In this document: positions 19,748 through 31,272 of the stretch, in pieces
How the letters are laid out: every line of letters begins with the position of its first letter
Numbering within the stretch: position 1 is the stretch's first letter
Origin: Amanita rubescens
Taxonomy: Eukaryota > Basidiomycota > Agaricomycetes > Agaricales > Amanitaceae
DNA: 64,000 bases
Assembly (NCBI GenBank): GCA_015039365.1
Contig: WION01000116.1
Coordinates: forward strand, 1 to 64,000
Reading direction: 5' to 3'
Notes under the pieces: model-generated
The model's input: only the letters and a program-made list of their open reading frames with translations
Told to the model about the DNA's origin: nothing
Database searches by the model: none
Translations under genes and position numbers: made by a program

Positions 19748-20715
19748 ATGCCCGACAGAAACAAAGAGTATTATCTTGAAGACATTGTCCTCCAAGTAAG
19801 CGATTGTGTCAAATTGATAGTAGCCAGCTATTTACCTTGCCATACGAGGTCGAAGATCAGTTGTTCAAAGTACATCGGCGTCTATTTGTCAAATTATCAT
19901 TAGTACTCGGCGATATGTTCAAACGTGCAGAAGCGGATGGACTAACGGATACACAACCACTTGTTCTTCGAGGTGTTGAAGAGAAAGATTTTATTCCACT
20001 CCTTCGATGCCTTTATCCGATGTAAGTTCATCTCTCTCCGTTTCTTGCACCTCCCGCCTTATCCTGTGCGATGAGGCAATTTCCGGCGAATTCCAACTTC
20101 TCGTTCACGCTTGAAGAATGGAAATCGGTGTTGAAACTAGCGTCACTGTATGAGATGGCCGAAGTCAAGACTTTAGTTATCGAAAAAATGGAACCGTTAC
20201 TCATTAATCTTCCCTCCCTACAAATTCACCTCGCAAAGACATATAATATCCAGAAGTGGCCTGCACCGGCTTTGTATAGGCTTACGCAGCGCGCCAAACC
20301 TTTATGCGAAGAAGACGTTGAACTCGTGGGGTTGTCGGATTCGCTGAAGATTTGTGCCCTCCGAGAAAAAATAAGGCGATGCGAGAAATGTGGTACAGGG
20401 ATTCATTCAGGCGACTTCGGTCTGAGGGAGATCGGCCGTGCATTTAATATCCACGATTCCGATCTGTCAAGCTCAGTCACGGCGTTGGGATACGAGCAAA
20501 ACTGCACGTGTTCCAAATCCCAATTATCTGGATTTCAAGTTGGACTGAAACCGGCTGCAAGCACGAATACATTTGGTTCTCGAAATTCATCACAATCGTC
20601 TCCATCTCCTAGTACTGCTCCACAATCAATGTTTTCATTTGCATCGACTTCGTCCCCAACTGCTGCTTCTGTGCCTGCGTCTCTATCTTCTTTCGGAACC
20701 CCCAGATTCGGTTAA
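19748..20715 (+). CDS. BTB/POZ protein with short FG/Ser tail (array copy 6)
   Basis: Three exons (19748-19795, 19849-20021, 20076-20715), 286 aa. MPDRNKEYYLEDIVLQ begins the BTB core, which lacks the five-residue PVPEG loop of copies 2, 3 and 5 (shorter exon 2, 173 nt). Then follow EEWKSVLKLASLYEMAEVK, ICALREK, CEKCGTGIHSGDFG and NCTCSK. The last 65 residues are Ser/Pro-rich with NTFGSR, MFSFAS and a terminal TPRFG, resembling FG-nucleoporin spacers. The second intron has good signals (gtaagt, atgag). The 3' flank is shared with copies 7 and 8. Confidence 0.85.
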
Positions 20716-20971
20716 ACTGTCTCCAACACCTTTGTACGAGTTTTCGTCGACAATAGTACATCTTGTTTAGAATCCGCGTTCGAATATATCTAGTACACCT
20801 CACTCAACTTCCTTGGGAACTAAGAGCAAATATTTAAATTATAATCGCTGTGCTAGTTCAGTGGACATTTTATTAGCTGCGCAATAGCAAGTTATCTCGG
20901 GTGCTAAACCGCAGAGCTCGAACTGTGAACACGACGTTGATGTTATGTGCCTTCCCGGACAAAAACGATCA

Positions 20972-21306
20972 TACGCAAAAACTTTTGTCCGCAGTAAACC
21001 ACCTTGCCCTCGAGTCCAGGTGCGAGAGTTGCACTGCGATGATAAGAGAAGGTCGGAGGGAAAATAGTTTGCTTCGGGCTTAATCTCCTAAATGGCTAAC
21101 GCACAACGTTATCCCACATATTAAATCTTATCATGTAAGTTGCAGAAGATCATCATGAGATGATGAGTTGCACAAGGAGGTTGAGATGCGGCGTATGAGA
21201 TTCAGGGGCACTGGCTTACGTTGAAAATGGCCGCCATGGGACTGAATCTTTCGTTATAACACTACGGTCTCGGAACTAGGACAAAGCCATACTTGCTGCC
21301 ACCACC
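20972..21306. repeat. duplicated BTB upstream region P2, copy 3
   Basis: Third copy of the shared upstream block (cttttgtccgcagtaaacc, ggtgcgagagttgcactg, aagttgcagaagatc). It precedes BTB copy 7. Upstream of it (20716-20971) lies the 3' flank common to copies 6, 7 and 8. Confidence 0.75.
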
Positions 21307-22306
21307 ATGCCCGACAGAAACGAAGAGTATTATCTTGAAGACGTTGTTTTCCAAGTAAGCGATTATGTTCAAATTGATAGTAGCCAGCTATTTATCATGC
21401 CATACGAGGTCGAAGATCAATTGTTTAAAGTACATCGACGTCTATTTGTCAAATTATCATTAGTATTCCACGATATGTTCATTCGTGCAGAAGCAGACGG
21501 ACTAACGGATACACAACCGCTTGTTCTTCGAGGTGTTGAAAAAAAGGATTTTATTCCACTCCTTCGATGCCTTTATCCAATGTAAGTCCATCTCTTGTCT
21601 GTTTCTGGCATCTTTCATCTTATCCTACGTGATGAGGCAATTTCCGGCGAATTCCAACTTCTCGCTCACGCTTGAAGAATGGCAATCAGTGTTAAAACTG
21701 GCATCACTGTATGACATGGTCGATGTCAAGACTTTAGTTATCGAAGAAATGGAACCATTACTCATTAATCTTCCCTCTCTACAAATTCACCTCGCAAAGA
21801 CGTATAATATCCAGAAGTGGCTTGCACCAGCTTTGTATAGGCTTACACAGCGCGCCAAACCTCTAGACGAAGAGGACGCTAGACTAGTGGGGTTGTCAGA
21901 TTCGCTGAAGATTTGTGCTCTCCGAGAAAAATTAAGGCGATGCGAGAAATATGGTGCAGGGATTCGTTCAGGCGGCTTCGGTCTGAAGGAGATAGGCCAT
22001 GCATTTGATATCCGCGATTCCGATCTGCTGAGCTCGGTGTTGGGATGCGAGCAAAACTGTACGTGTTCTAAAGCTAAAGCTGAAGTCCGAAGGAGGCGAA
22101 AGGGTCGACTCGGACCAATCGCGACCAAACGCACCAATTGTGGTCGCCCGACCAAATCGACCAAAACGAAAGCCGGCCGAACCGGAGGCCGAGGTTGCGG
22201 TCCAAAGAGCTCGCCACGCGCGCTCGCTCGCGCACAAGGCCGTAGCTCATCACGGGCAGGCGATATACCATGTATCAGGTCAGATAGCACTGCGCAAGCC
22301 GCTTGA
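21307..22306 (+). CDS. BTB/POZ protein with replaced basic tail (array copy 7)
   Basis: Exons 21307-21354, 21409-21581 and 21637-22306 by analogy with copy 6. The first intron (54 nt) is free of stops and in frame, so an unspliced form adding 18 residues is also translatable. BTB core, EEWQSVLKLASLYDMVDVK, ICALREK and FGLKEIGHAFDI are kept. One Cys of the CEKC pair is Tyr here (CEKYG). After NCTCSKAK the Ser-rich tail of its neighbours is replaced by about 75 Arg/Lys/Gly-rich residues encoded by a GC-rich foreign segment. It may be DNA/RNA-binding or non-functional. Confidence 0.75.
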
Positions 22307-22490
22307 CGGTTTGGAAAAACTACCGACGCCGACCCTTTGGCGCGATCATTGCACGTGTTGGCCTCCGTTTCTAAATACAGCACGGAAGCCACCACAATCG
22401 GCTGCAACTGGGTATTCCAAAACTATCAGATCCTCTCCTAGTACCTACCCCCGAGCCCCATCTCCGAGGACCGCCCTTAACCCTATCATT
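22075..22490. mobile_element. GC-rich foreign segment replacing the BTB copy 7 tail
   Basis: About 415 bp with no counterpart in copies 6 and 8. Similarity to their 3' flank resumes at about 22495 (cataacatttgtacaag). The segment is much richer in G and C (cggccgaaccggaggcc) than the array. No terminal repeats were found, so the mechanism (old transposon piece, ectopic recombination) is open. Confidence 0.5.
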
Positions 22491-23065
22491 TAGACCGTGT
22501 CCATAACATTTGTACAAGTTTTCGGCAACGATAGTACATCCTACCTTGGTGTTTATTTGGAATTCGCACTCGCATATATCTAGGTCCGCTTCTACGCCTC
22601 ACAACTTCCTTGGGAAAGGAAATCGAAGGTCTTCATTCCAATGCCCTGTGCATCAGCTGTCTGAATGAACGGTTCCCAGGACATCTTATCTGCGCAAAAG
22701 TAAAGTTATTCCCGGTGCTATTAATCGGACTGTGAACACGAGGTTGATATCACTTGCAATGACATGGCTGCGGTATTGTTCCGGCAACACATCCGCAGCA
22801 GTTGCGCGGACACCTGTTCCTAGTGGGAGTAATAGAAGCCTTGCGGTAGCGAACGATAAGTAGGGCAGTCTAATAGGGTAGAGAAAAGAATGACTGTCAC
22901 GCGTCATGGTGGAGAGCTACGCCGGCCGCATCCCTATTCATGGTGAGTCTTTCCGAAGGTGCCGGTGATGTCCGTGTCCGGCGGCCCATTGACAGTACTC
23001 TCACGCGTCCGCATAAGGACAATACGGAACTAGTTCTGAACCTTACCTTACTTCATTAACCAGCC

Positions 23066-24825
23066 ATGCCTGACAGAAACGAAGAATATTATCTTGAAGA
23101 CATTGTTTTCCAAGTAAGCGACAATCTCCAAATTGATACTAGCCAGCTAATCACCTTACTATACGAGGTTGAAGATCAATTGTTCAAAGTCCATCAACGT
23201 CTATTTGTCAAATTGTCACCAGTATTTCGCGATATGTTCAAACTTCGCGTGGCTGACGGTGCAGAAGCGGAAGGTCTGAGGGATGAACGACCGCTCGTTC
23301 TGAAAAGTGTTGAAAAGAAGGATTTCGTTCCACTACTTCGGTGCCTTTATCCGATGTAAGCCCACCCCTCGGTTAACTCTGACAGTTTTCATCTCATTCT
23401 ATGATGAGGCAATTTCCGGTGGACTCCAACTTCTCATTCACTCTTGAAGAATGGCATTCCGTGTTGAAACTAGCATCACTGTATGAGATGGCGGAAGTCA
23501 AGACTTTAGTTATCAGAAAAATGGAACCATTACTCATCAATCTTCCCTCTCAACAAATTCGCCTCGCGAAGACTTACAATATCCAGCAGTGGCTTGCACC
23601 GGCTTTGTATAGGCTTGCGCAGCGCGTTAAACCATTAGATGAAGAGGACGTTAGACTTGTAGGGTTGTCGGATTCGCTGAAGATTTGTGCCCTGCGAGAA
23701 AAATCAAGGCGATGCGAGAAATGCAGATCATGTGGCACTGATATTCATTCAGGCGGATTTGGTCTGAAGGAGATCGGCCATGCATTTGATATTCGTGGTT
23801 CCAACCTGCCGAGTTCAGTGTTGGGATGCGAGCAAAACTGCACGTGTTCATCAAAAGCCTTCCAACCGCCCTCTATATTTGATCTCGAGTCGTTTGCCAA
23901 GAAGCTAAGGACGGCTACAGAATCGTCACGATCCTCTTCGGCTCCGGATCCTGCTCCGAAATCATCTCAACCTTTTCCATCTTCAAGTGCTGCTGCGAAA
24001 CCATCGCAATCGGCAGTATCTTCAAGTACAGCCACAAAATCATCACGATCGTCTTCGGCTCTGGACCCTGCCCCGAAATCATCTCGACCGTCTCCATCTT
24101 CAAGTACTGCCGCGAAACCATCGCAATCGGCATCTTCAAGTACGGCTACGGAATCATCGCGACCCTCTTCGGCTCCGTACCCTGTTCCGAAATCATCTCA
24201 CCCTTCTCCAGCTTCAGGTACTGCCTCTGCGAAACCATCGCAATCGGCTGCATCTTCAAGTACTATTCCGAAACCATCACAATTGTCTTCATCTCCTAGC
24301 ACAGAACCTAAATCTTCGTCTCAACCGTCTTCATCTTCGAGTACTGCTCCTAAGTCTTTATTTTCATTTTCATTGACTTCGTCCCCAGGTACTCAATTTG
24401 GATTTCCATCGACCCCCTCCCCCTTTTTTTTTGGATCGGCTTCATCCCCAGGTGTTGCTACCAACCCCGTGTTTTCATCTTTGTCCACTTCGTCCCCAAG
24501 GGATGCTTCCAAGCCTGCATCTTCATTTTCATTGACCCCATCTACAAGTACCGCTCCTAATCCTTCAGTTACATCGACTTCGTCTCTAGGTACTGCTCCC
24601 AATCCTTCAGTTACATCAACTTCGTCTCTAGGTACTGCTCCCAATCCTTCAGTTACACCAACTTCGTCTCTAGGTACTGCTCCTAACCCTTCAGTTACAC
24701 CAATTTCAACTCCGAATACTGCTCCTAACCCTTCAGTTACACCAACTTCGACTCCTAACTCTTCAGCTAAATTGACTTCATCCCCACCTACCGCTCCTAA
24801 CCCTTCGGTTAAACCATCTCCATGA
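23066..24825 (+). CDS. BTB/POZ protein with long Ser/Pro/Thr repeat tail (array copy 8)
   Basis: Three exons (23066-23113, 23168-23355, 23409-24825), 550 aa, about twice the size of its neighbours. The N-terminal 250 residues are the standard BTB, helix, ICALREK and Cys segment (CEKCRSCGTDIHSGGFG, then CEQNCTC). The remaining 300 are low complexity: Ser/Pro/Ala blocks such as PKSSRPSPSSSTAAKPSQS, then FG/FxF-like words (LFSFSL, QFGFPS, FFFGSA), then seven imperfect 14-residue units around TAPNPSVTSTSSLG. Intron 1 (54 nt) is again open and in frame. The tail looks disordered and expandable; a nucleoporin-like or phase-separating role is only a guess. Confidence 0.85.
24549..24810 (+). repeat. 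coding minisatellite, 42-bp unit
   Basis: About six to seven imperfect tandem 42-bp units (ggtactgctcccaatccttc...) coding the 14-residue unit TAPNPSVTSTSSLG in BTB copy 8. The unit length is a multiple of three, so copy-number change keeps the frame. Confidence 0.85.
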
Positions 24826-25223
24826 TTTTTGTCACGAGTTTTGACTATAGCGACGATAATATAACCCTACCTTGGTTTTTTATCTAGAATTTGCACTTGA
24901 ATATATCGAGGCCGCTTCTCGACTTGACTTCATTAGGAACGAGGAGCAAATATTTATAATCAAGGAAGTTCGTTCCCCCGGCGTCTCCTTTCCGGTCCAA
25001 ATGAAGATTTCTCCAGTCCACCTTATCCCCGCAACAGCGCAGTTATCCCGGACGTTATTAAACCGCAGAGTGAAAACGAAGTTGATATCGCTTGCCATGG
25101 CTGCGGTAGTACGGTCCCAGTATCAATCACCACATCCGCAGCTTTAAGCCGGCTTCTTCGGATTCGATTCATAGGATAAAATAAACTTGAATTGCCAGTA
25201 CCGACTCAACTTTCTGTCCAGCC
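24826..25223. other. shared 3' flank and intergenic region
   Basis: Follows the stop of copy 8. Words such as cctaccttgg, aatttgcacttgaatatatc and gccgcttct match the 3' flanks after copies 6 and 7, so the duplication unit included the 3' region. No gene seen. Confidence 0.5.
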
Positions 25224-26013
25224 ATGCCTATCAAAAACGAAGAATATTATCTCGAAGATACTGTTTTCCAGGTCTGTGACTGTCTTTCATGAGTGTGCAG
25301 GTAGTCACTATGCTCAAATAAGGTTGAAGACCAATTGTTCAAAGTACATCGAGATTTATTCGTCAGACTGTCCCAAGTATTCCGGGATATGTACGCGATC
25401 CCTGTGTGCGGAGATGCTGGACCGAACGCTGTATCGGTTGACCAACCACTCGTTCTCGAAGGCATTGAAAAGAAGGATTTTATCCAGCTTCTTCGGTGCC
25501 TATATCCATTGTAGGTTATACGTTCCACCGACTTTTATGGTCCTTTTCTCATTTCGCTCGACGAGGCAATATGGGGACCACAACTTGGAATTCTCGCTTG
25601 AAGAATGGCAATCAGTATTGAAACTGGCCTTGCGGTATGAGATGGCTGAAATCAAGACGTTTGTTGTCAAAAAAATGACGCCATTGCTCACTGACTTCCC
25701 ATCCTTACAAATTCATCTCGCAAAGGCGTATGATATCCAGTCGTGGCTCGGACCTGGTTTGTCACGACTTGTCTGGCGCGCTGAGCCATTAAGCCAGGAG
25801 GACGTCAGGCTCGTGGGATTATCTGACTCGTTGAAGATTTGTGCGCTGCGGGAAAGGAAACCGCGGTGCGACATATGCGATTCGTGTTGTGCAAACACTC
25901 ATTCCGGAGGTTTCACTGAGGATGAACTCGGCAAGGTATTCGGCATCGACCCTCCACAGTTTGACGAATCTTGTAAATGCCCGAAGCGGGCAGTCCAAGG
26001 TCGTTCAACTTGA
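25224..26013 (+). CDS. BTB/POZ protein with Cys-rich tail (array copy 9)
   Basis: Three exons (25224-25271, 25323-25510, 25566-26013), 227 aa. Starts MPIKNEEYYLEDTVFQ. The donor of intron 1 is weak (gtctgt). BTB core VEDQLFKVHRDLFVRLSQVF, DMYAIPVCG, LEGIEKKDF; then EEWQSVLKLALRYEMAEIK, ICALRERK. The compact tail has CDICDSCC and, 35 residues on, CKCPK. More diverged than copies 2 to 8, and it lacks both the R repeat and the P2 promoter, so it is an older member. Intact. Confidence 0.85.
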
Positions 26014-26245
26014 TCGCTAGTGTTGTATCAACTGAATGACTTGACTATCCTAGTTTCACGAAGGGTTTCAGAAACTGTAAAAAAGTTGCGGCACTGACTT
26101 GGTGTATGATATCACGAGTCCTTGTTGTAATCTACCATCATTCCCACGGACTTATCTCCGCTACCAAAGCCAAAGATGCGTCTGAGTCCCAATTTGAGTC
26201 ACTCCTGAGCACCACTGAACCGTCATCCTGCTCAACACCAAAAAC

Positions 26246-27046
26246 ATGACTACCGTTACCAAGGACGAAGAATTCTATGTTGACGACAGAACAATCATCA
26301 TCCGCGTATGTCTCACTTTTTCGACGGGGCACTATGACTTGCGCTAACCATAACACTCGAACGCGGTCAATACGGACAGGTCGAGGACAAGCTGTTCAAA
26401 CTCCCACAACATGTGTTAACGAAACATTCTCCTGTCCTCCGGAGCGTGTTCACTTCGCAGGAACACCCAGACGATGCGGAGTGGGACGGGACCGAACCCT
26501 CAGAAGGTGAACTTGGTGACGGGTCTTCAGACGAGAGAGCATTCGTCTTGGAAGGAGTCAAAGCCTCAGAATTTGTATCTCTATTAAGGCTCATATACCC
26601 AACGTAAGTCGTTCGTCACATCGATCTTTTTTTAATTAAACGTTTGAAGGAGCAAAAACGGGAAACTGTTCAATTTCTCACTGGACGAGTGGAAGTCGAT
26701 TCTTAAGATCGCTGCTTCCTACGAAATGGCCGAAGTCAAGGCGTTCGCTGTTGAAAGGATCAAGCCATTGCTGGGTGATTCGCCTTCCTTGCAAGTTCAG
26801 ATGGCGAGGGTTCACAATGTCAAGGAATGGCTCCTACCAGCCTTTCATGAGCTCGTAAAGCGCAAAGATCCGCTTGACGAGGAGGATGTCAAACTCATAG
26901 GATTGACCGATGCACTCAAAGTCATGTCGTTGCGCGAAGATCGCATCCATGTGGAACACTCCAAAAGCGGCTCCATTTCCATCGTTAAAAATCGCTTCGA
27001 ATTTAGTATAGACGACTGGGAATTCCGAAGGCGACTGAACCTGTAA
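26246..27046 (+). CDS. BTB/POZ protein, acidic-loop type (array copy 10)
   Basis: Three exons (26246-26305, 26380-26603, 26650-27046), 226 aa. MTTVTKDEEFYVDDRTIIIR precedes the BTB core VEDKLFKLPQHVLTKHSPVL, which carries a long acidic loop (DDAEWDGTEPSEGELGDGSS). The rest is LDEWKSILKIAASYEMAEVK, VQMARVHNVKEWLLPAFHEL and VMSLRED. The Cys-rich tail is absent, so it belongs to a different BTB subfamily, closer in plan to the cluster at 56-59 kb. Intron signals are good (gtatgt/acag and gtaagt/gaag). Tail-to-tail with PFF1, about 60 bp between stops. Confidence 0.85.
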
Positions 27047-27108
27047 CATGTAATTTACATCCTGCTATATTCCGTGTCCATGTAATAAATACAAGCTCAA
27101 ATCGTTAC

Positions 27109-30100
27109 TTAAATCACAAACTCATACGAAGCTTCCACAAGTCCGTCAGCAGCTTTCGAAACAATCGCCCACTGGGGCAGAAGCCTAAAGACTTCTTCAA
27201 GCGCTGGTATCTTGGGGTTCATGTATCCCTCTCTCTCCAGCTTGTTAAGATCCAGCCCAAGCATTCCAGTCTCATACTCGGCCCATTCGCACGCGACACG
27301 GCCTCGTAGGACCTGGAATTCGTCCTCGTGAGCACTTTGAGTTTCATCCTCCGCTTTCGTCACGTTGACGTCAAGCTCGACAGCAAACTTCTTTCCCCAC
27401 TCCCGACTCCAATACCTGAGAACGCTCTCATTTGTCCCGGGGTATGATGTCGAAGACGGCGTCAGGGTCAACTTCCCTTCCCCTCCATCAGTCAAAGAGA
27501 CGTTCGTTATCTGGACCTCATCAAAGTAGAACCTGCAAGCACGCGAGTTTTTGCCTTGGACCTCTAATCTGGCTTTGGTTGGCCCCAGCCGTTCTGCATG
27601 TACAGTCAACCAAGGGTGCTTGGACGTGCCTCCCGGATAAGGAATTGTTTCGAGGTCGCTCTCCCAAGAGCAAGTGACGAGCCCTACCCAGCGTCCGCTG
27701 GTGTCAGTGGAGCATTGCACGTCTTGATCCCAAGACGAAGGAAGCTGGGAGACTAGTCCGTTCTGAAGGAACTCTTGAACTCCCGTCAGAGACGTTACAG
27801 CGCGGACAACTTGGCCCGCAGCGACATCGGCACCTGAAACCGCCTGGTTTGTACCGTTCAATTGAACAGATTGCCGGAACAAGACTTTGAGCGGTGTTTC
27901 CTGAGAGAATGGGAAAGCCGTCAAGTTGAACACGAAGCAGGCGACGAATGTTATGATGGCAATGTAGGTCACATAGCGATGTATTCCAAAAGCGAAAGGT
28001 GCAATAGGGAGAACGATGAAGAAGCAGAGCACTGCCGTGGCAACGTAGACTAATGAACCGGTTTCGTCAGAACGATCATACTGGTAATGAATGATACAAC
28101 GCACCGAATGTAGCATTACTACCGTCGGACAGGGTCTGTCCCAAGGTACCTTGGAACAAAAATAGGATGTGTCCGATCAACATCACCGGCACGGGGATGC
28201 TCAAGAGGACCTGGAAAATCCACCAAAGACCCTTGTCCATGGGCGCATCGGGCGCGAATTCACCGTTCTGGTCTGGAAGTGTCGCAGAGCCTGGTAACAA
28301 TGGGGTAGTCTCGACCGCATCATCGTCCGAATCGCTGCTGTTGCCGCCACGTCTAAAGCTATTTCTGCTATTTCTGCCTGACCGGCTGGCGTCTCTGACG
28401 TCCCGCCTCAGGATACTTCGACGTTTCTTCTTCTTATGTTCCTTGACTCGCTGGAGGCGCGCGTAAAAGGTCTCTACACCGCCAATTATACACGCGGTAC
28501 AAACACCACCATGCCAGGCCGAGATCCAATAGAGACCGCCGATCTGAAATTTCCACAAAGCCAGGGCAGCTAGGACAAGAAGGAGGTATGTGAAGACGTA
28601 TAGATGCAGAAGCGTGGCTTGTCGGTCCGGCAGAACGTACACCACATTTGGCCGGGAACCGCGTAGTTTTGCGGAGATTACGGGGGAGCCAAGCAAGAAG
28701 GTGATGAGGATGAGTATAATGGATATGTACGATAGTGTGACGGTGTAGGGATGAGAGTACGTGATCTGAAATGACCTGTATTAGATTTCATTCCTGCATG
28801 CAAATCTCAACTCGACGTACGTATCCGTTCGCTTTCAACGTCACGGTTGTAATCAGGAATATGAACAGTTTACTCGGCAGGAATAGAACAATCGGGATCC
28901 AGATGTTGGTCTGTATAAAACTGTTCCGCACATGCGTGGTGGCTGTGCCAAATACCGACTTGATTGTGGGCCAGGCACCTTCGACTTCAGAGCTGTCATC
29001 CGATTGGCCAGAATCACTACGAACGAGACGAAGGACGGGTGCAAATACTCGAGAGAGCAATGAGGGCTTTTCCTCGACGTTGGTATCGAAGTGCCCATAG
29101 AAGAATGGAAGGGCTACGTGAAGGAGCAAGACAAGCACTGGGCCACCAAGCAGGAAGGTTAAGTTGAATATGTGGAGCGTTTCTTGTTCAAAAACGAAGA
29201 ACCACTTTTTGAATACTAGGTATGCATTGAGTGAGGTGAAAATGTGATTCGGACCAATGCTACTTACGGTCAAAGTAGACAGGTGGTTTGCCGTTGGCAG
29301 CAGGAGAATCAAGATTAAGCAACACTCCTCCGGTAGCCCATGCACTCTCAAGCATAGCCCAGAGAGATTCCTTAGCTTGCCCCTTTGCACCGGGGATAGA
29401 ATCAAACCTTGTGTGATATCGTGATCGGCGCTTATAGAATGCCAAATCGATACCTTCCATCTTTTGCGCTATCAAACACATCAGTCATCGTAATGCTGCG
29501 CGACAAATTGAAGGAAACTTGCCTGATTCAGAGTTGTAGATGGAATAGTCGGTGCGACTGCGAACGACGCCACGTTGGAATGCATCAGCTGATAAAACGT
29601 TACCATGCGGGTGCGAAACGCGGTATGTCGTTGATTTGGTGGTAAAATCAGCCCCATAAGCCTTGACAGGATCAAGGGATGTTGCACGGAAGAGAAGCGG
29701 AGGCCTAAGAACGAGGGGGGAAGCGCATATATTAGAAGGTATCAATGGCATGGACCTTATATGGGCTTACCCTCCCGCACCCGCTCCTTCGAGGTTGATA
29801 AAGGTATCTGGGATATTAGACCAGGGGTGCCGGAGGAATCTGGAAGGTATATGAGCGTTGGAATGACGTATTCAAATGAAAATAGTAAACGAACGCTTGA
29901 GCCCCATGCAAACCATCCTCCTCGCCATTGTTGATGTTGAAAATCGCAGTACGGCGCGGGCGGTTCTTGACTAAATGTTCTACAAGCTGGAGTAACGAAA
30001 CAACGCCTATACCGTCATCTGTGACGCCGAAACCAGTGGATACTGAATCATAATGTGCCGAGCTACATAGAGCGAAGAACGTATCATCAGAGACGCATAC

Positions 30101-30583
30101 AAAGCCGTAAAGCGAGTTATACGTACAAAAGTACGCCTCCTGTATCCGAAAACGTGTCGTCATGCCCATCAATTTTCACCAAAATGTTCGATGGTTGGAA
30201 AATGACGGCGCCAAAACTTGGATCGAGCCAAAACGCTTTCGAGCCTGAATCTTCTTCAACATGAGCATAATCACATTCTGATGTTATTTCGTCAAGTCGA
30301 GAAAGGATGTACAGGCGGACGACATCGTTTGCATGAGAGTGGTATGGATGAGGAAGCGTGGTTATCTGCCAAAGCCATGTTCAGCCTCGTCAACTGGTTC
30401 GTCAACGCCAAAGTCAACACTTACATGGTGCAAGTCGACATAAGCCTGTTGGAGGTCGAGCCCGTGGGTGTCTTCAGGGATACCAGGGACCGAATTTGTC
30501 TGATAAAGAGCAAGAAAGATGAGAATGTAGATGGTCGCAATGAGAACAGTGACAGGAATCGTCCGATAGGCCAAGATGTTCAT
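27109..30583 (-). CDS. PFF1: vacuolar membrane M28 metalloprotease
   Basis: Nine exons (30583-30425, 30365-30127, 30062-29895, 29839-29771, 29704-29523, 29468-29268, 29215-28821, 28765-28123, 28049-27109), 998 aa, the usual size for Pff1. An N-terminal membrane anchor (TVLIATIYILIFLALY) precedes the zinc peptidase domain. HPYHSHAND, SAHYDSVSTG (His and Asp ligands), TDDGIGVVSLLQLV, NNGEEDGLHGA (catalytic and ligand Glu), NLEGAGAG and SRYHTRFDSI (last His ligand) are all present. About eight hydrophobic segments follow (for example LLLVLAALALWKF, FFIVLPIAPFAFGI), then a luminal C-terminal domain. The enzyme is expected in the vacuolar membrane as a zinc peptidase. The intron from 29522 has a GC donor (gcaagt). 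No key residue is missing. Confidence 0.95.
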
Positions 30584-31272
30584 TGTGGATTGTCGACCAC
30601 AGCGTAACAGCTGGAAGTCACGCTGCAGGCGACTGGCACGAGCTTAAGCGTCCTGTAGGTCGTGTAAAGTGCGAGGCGGAATCAAGGCGCCCATGCATTT
30701 GGATGCCGTACAGTGAATGTTGGATCTGTTCATCATCATGCTTATGTTATCAAAGGGTTTCATTCTGTGACCAACTTGTAAGCAATCAATCAGTTCGACA
30801 TGGGCACTCTGCCTTGTTCACATCGTCACGTTGCACTGCGCACGCCTACGTTTCCTGTACTTTCGGTGAGGGCTTTCGGTTCTTCGTATGTGTAATAATA
30901 AGATACGCTGTACATGCGTGAAATGACAAACATGCGATAGGAGCTTCCATCACGCGGCTCGCAATGAAATGCATACAACGGGGCGCGTCCCCCTTCCTAA
31001 CCTCCGCGCATTATGCACATCATGCAAGCTGACATTGCAACTCCCGCCGTTTTCCCTACTGGCGCTGGTCGTCAACCCATCCTTCCATTGTTCGCACCCA
31101 TTTATGAGTATCCACCAGCTGGACAGCGATCAAGAATAGCTTAGGCCAGGATCTATTAGTAAACCGTCTAGGACAAAAAGGTTACTACCGTGGGGCAACC
31201 CAGCAAACTTCTCGGCAGCGCTGGTGCAATATTGGAGTTGACGAAGAGAAACTCTTGCGTAGTGTGAACTCC
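30584..31272. other. intergenic between PFF1 and the kinase-like gene
   Basis: About 690 bp between divergent genes; it must hold both promoters. Apart from a possible CT-rich start region I see no motif, repeat or convincing ORF. Confidence 0.4.

Noticed and set aside
23987..24376. 129-codon ORF in another frame of BTB copy 8's tail
   Set aside because: Caused by the repetitive Ser/Pro codons; no independent signal.
24549..24810. CRISPR-like array
   Set aside because: The 42-bp repeats are adjacent, imperfect and in coding frame; there are no spacers.
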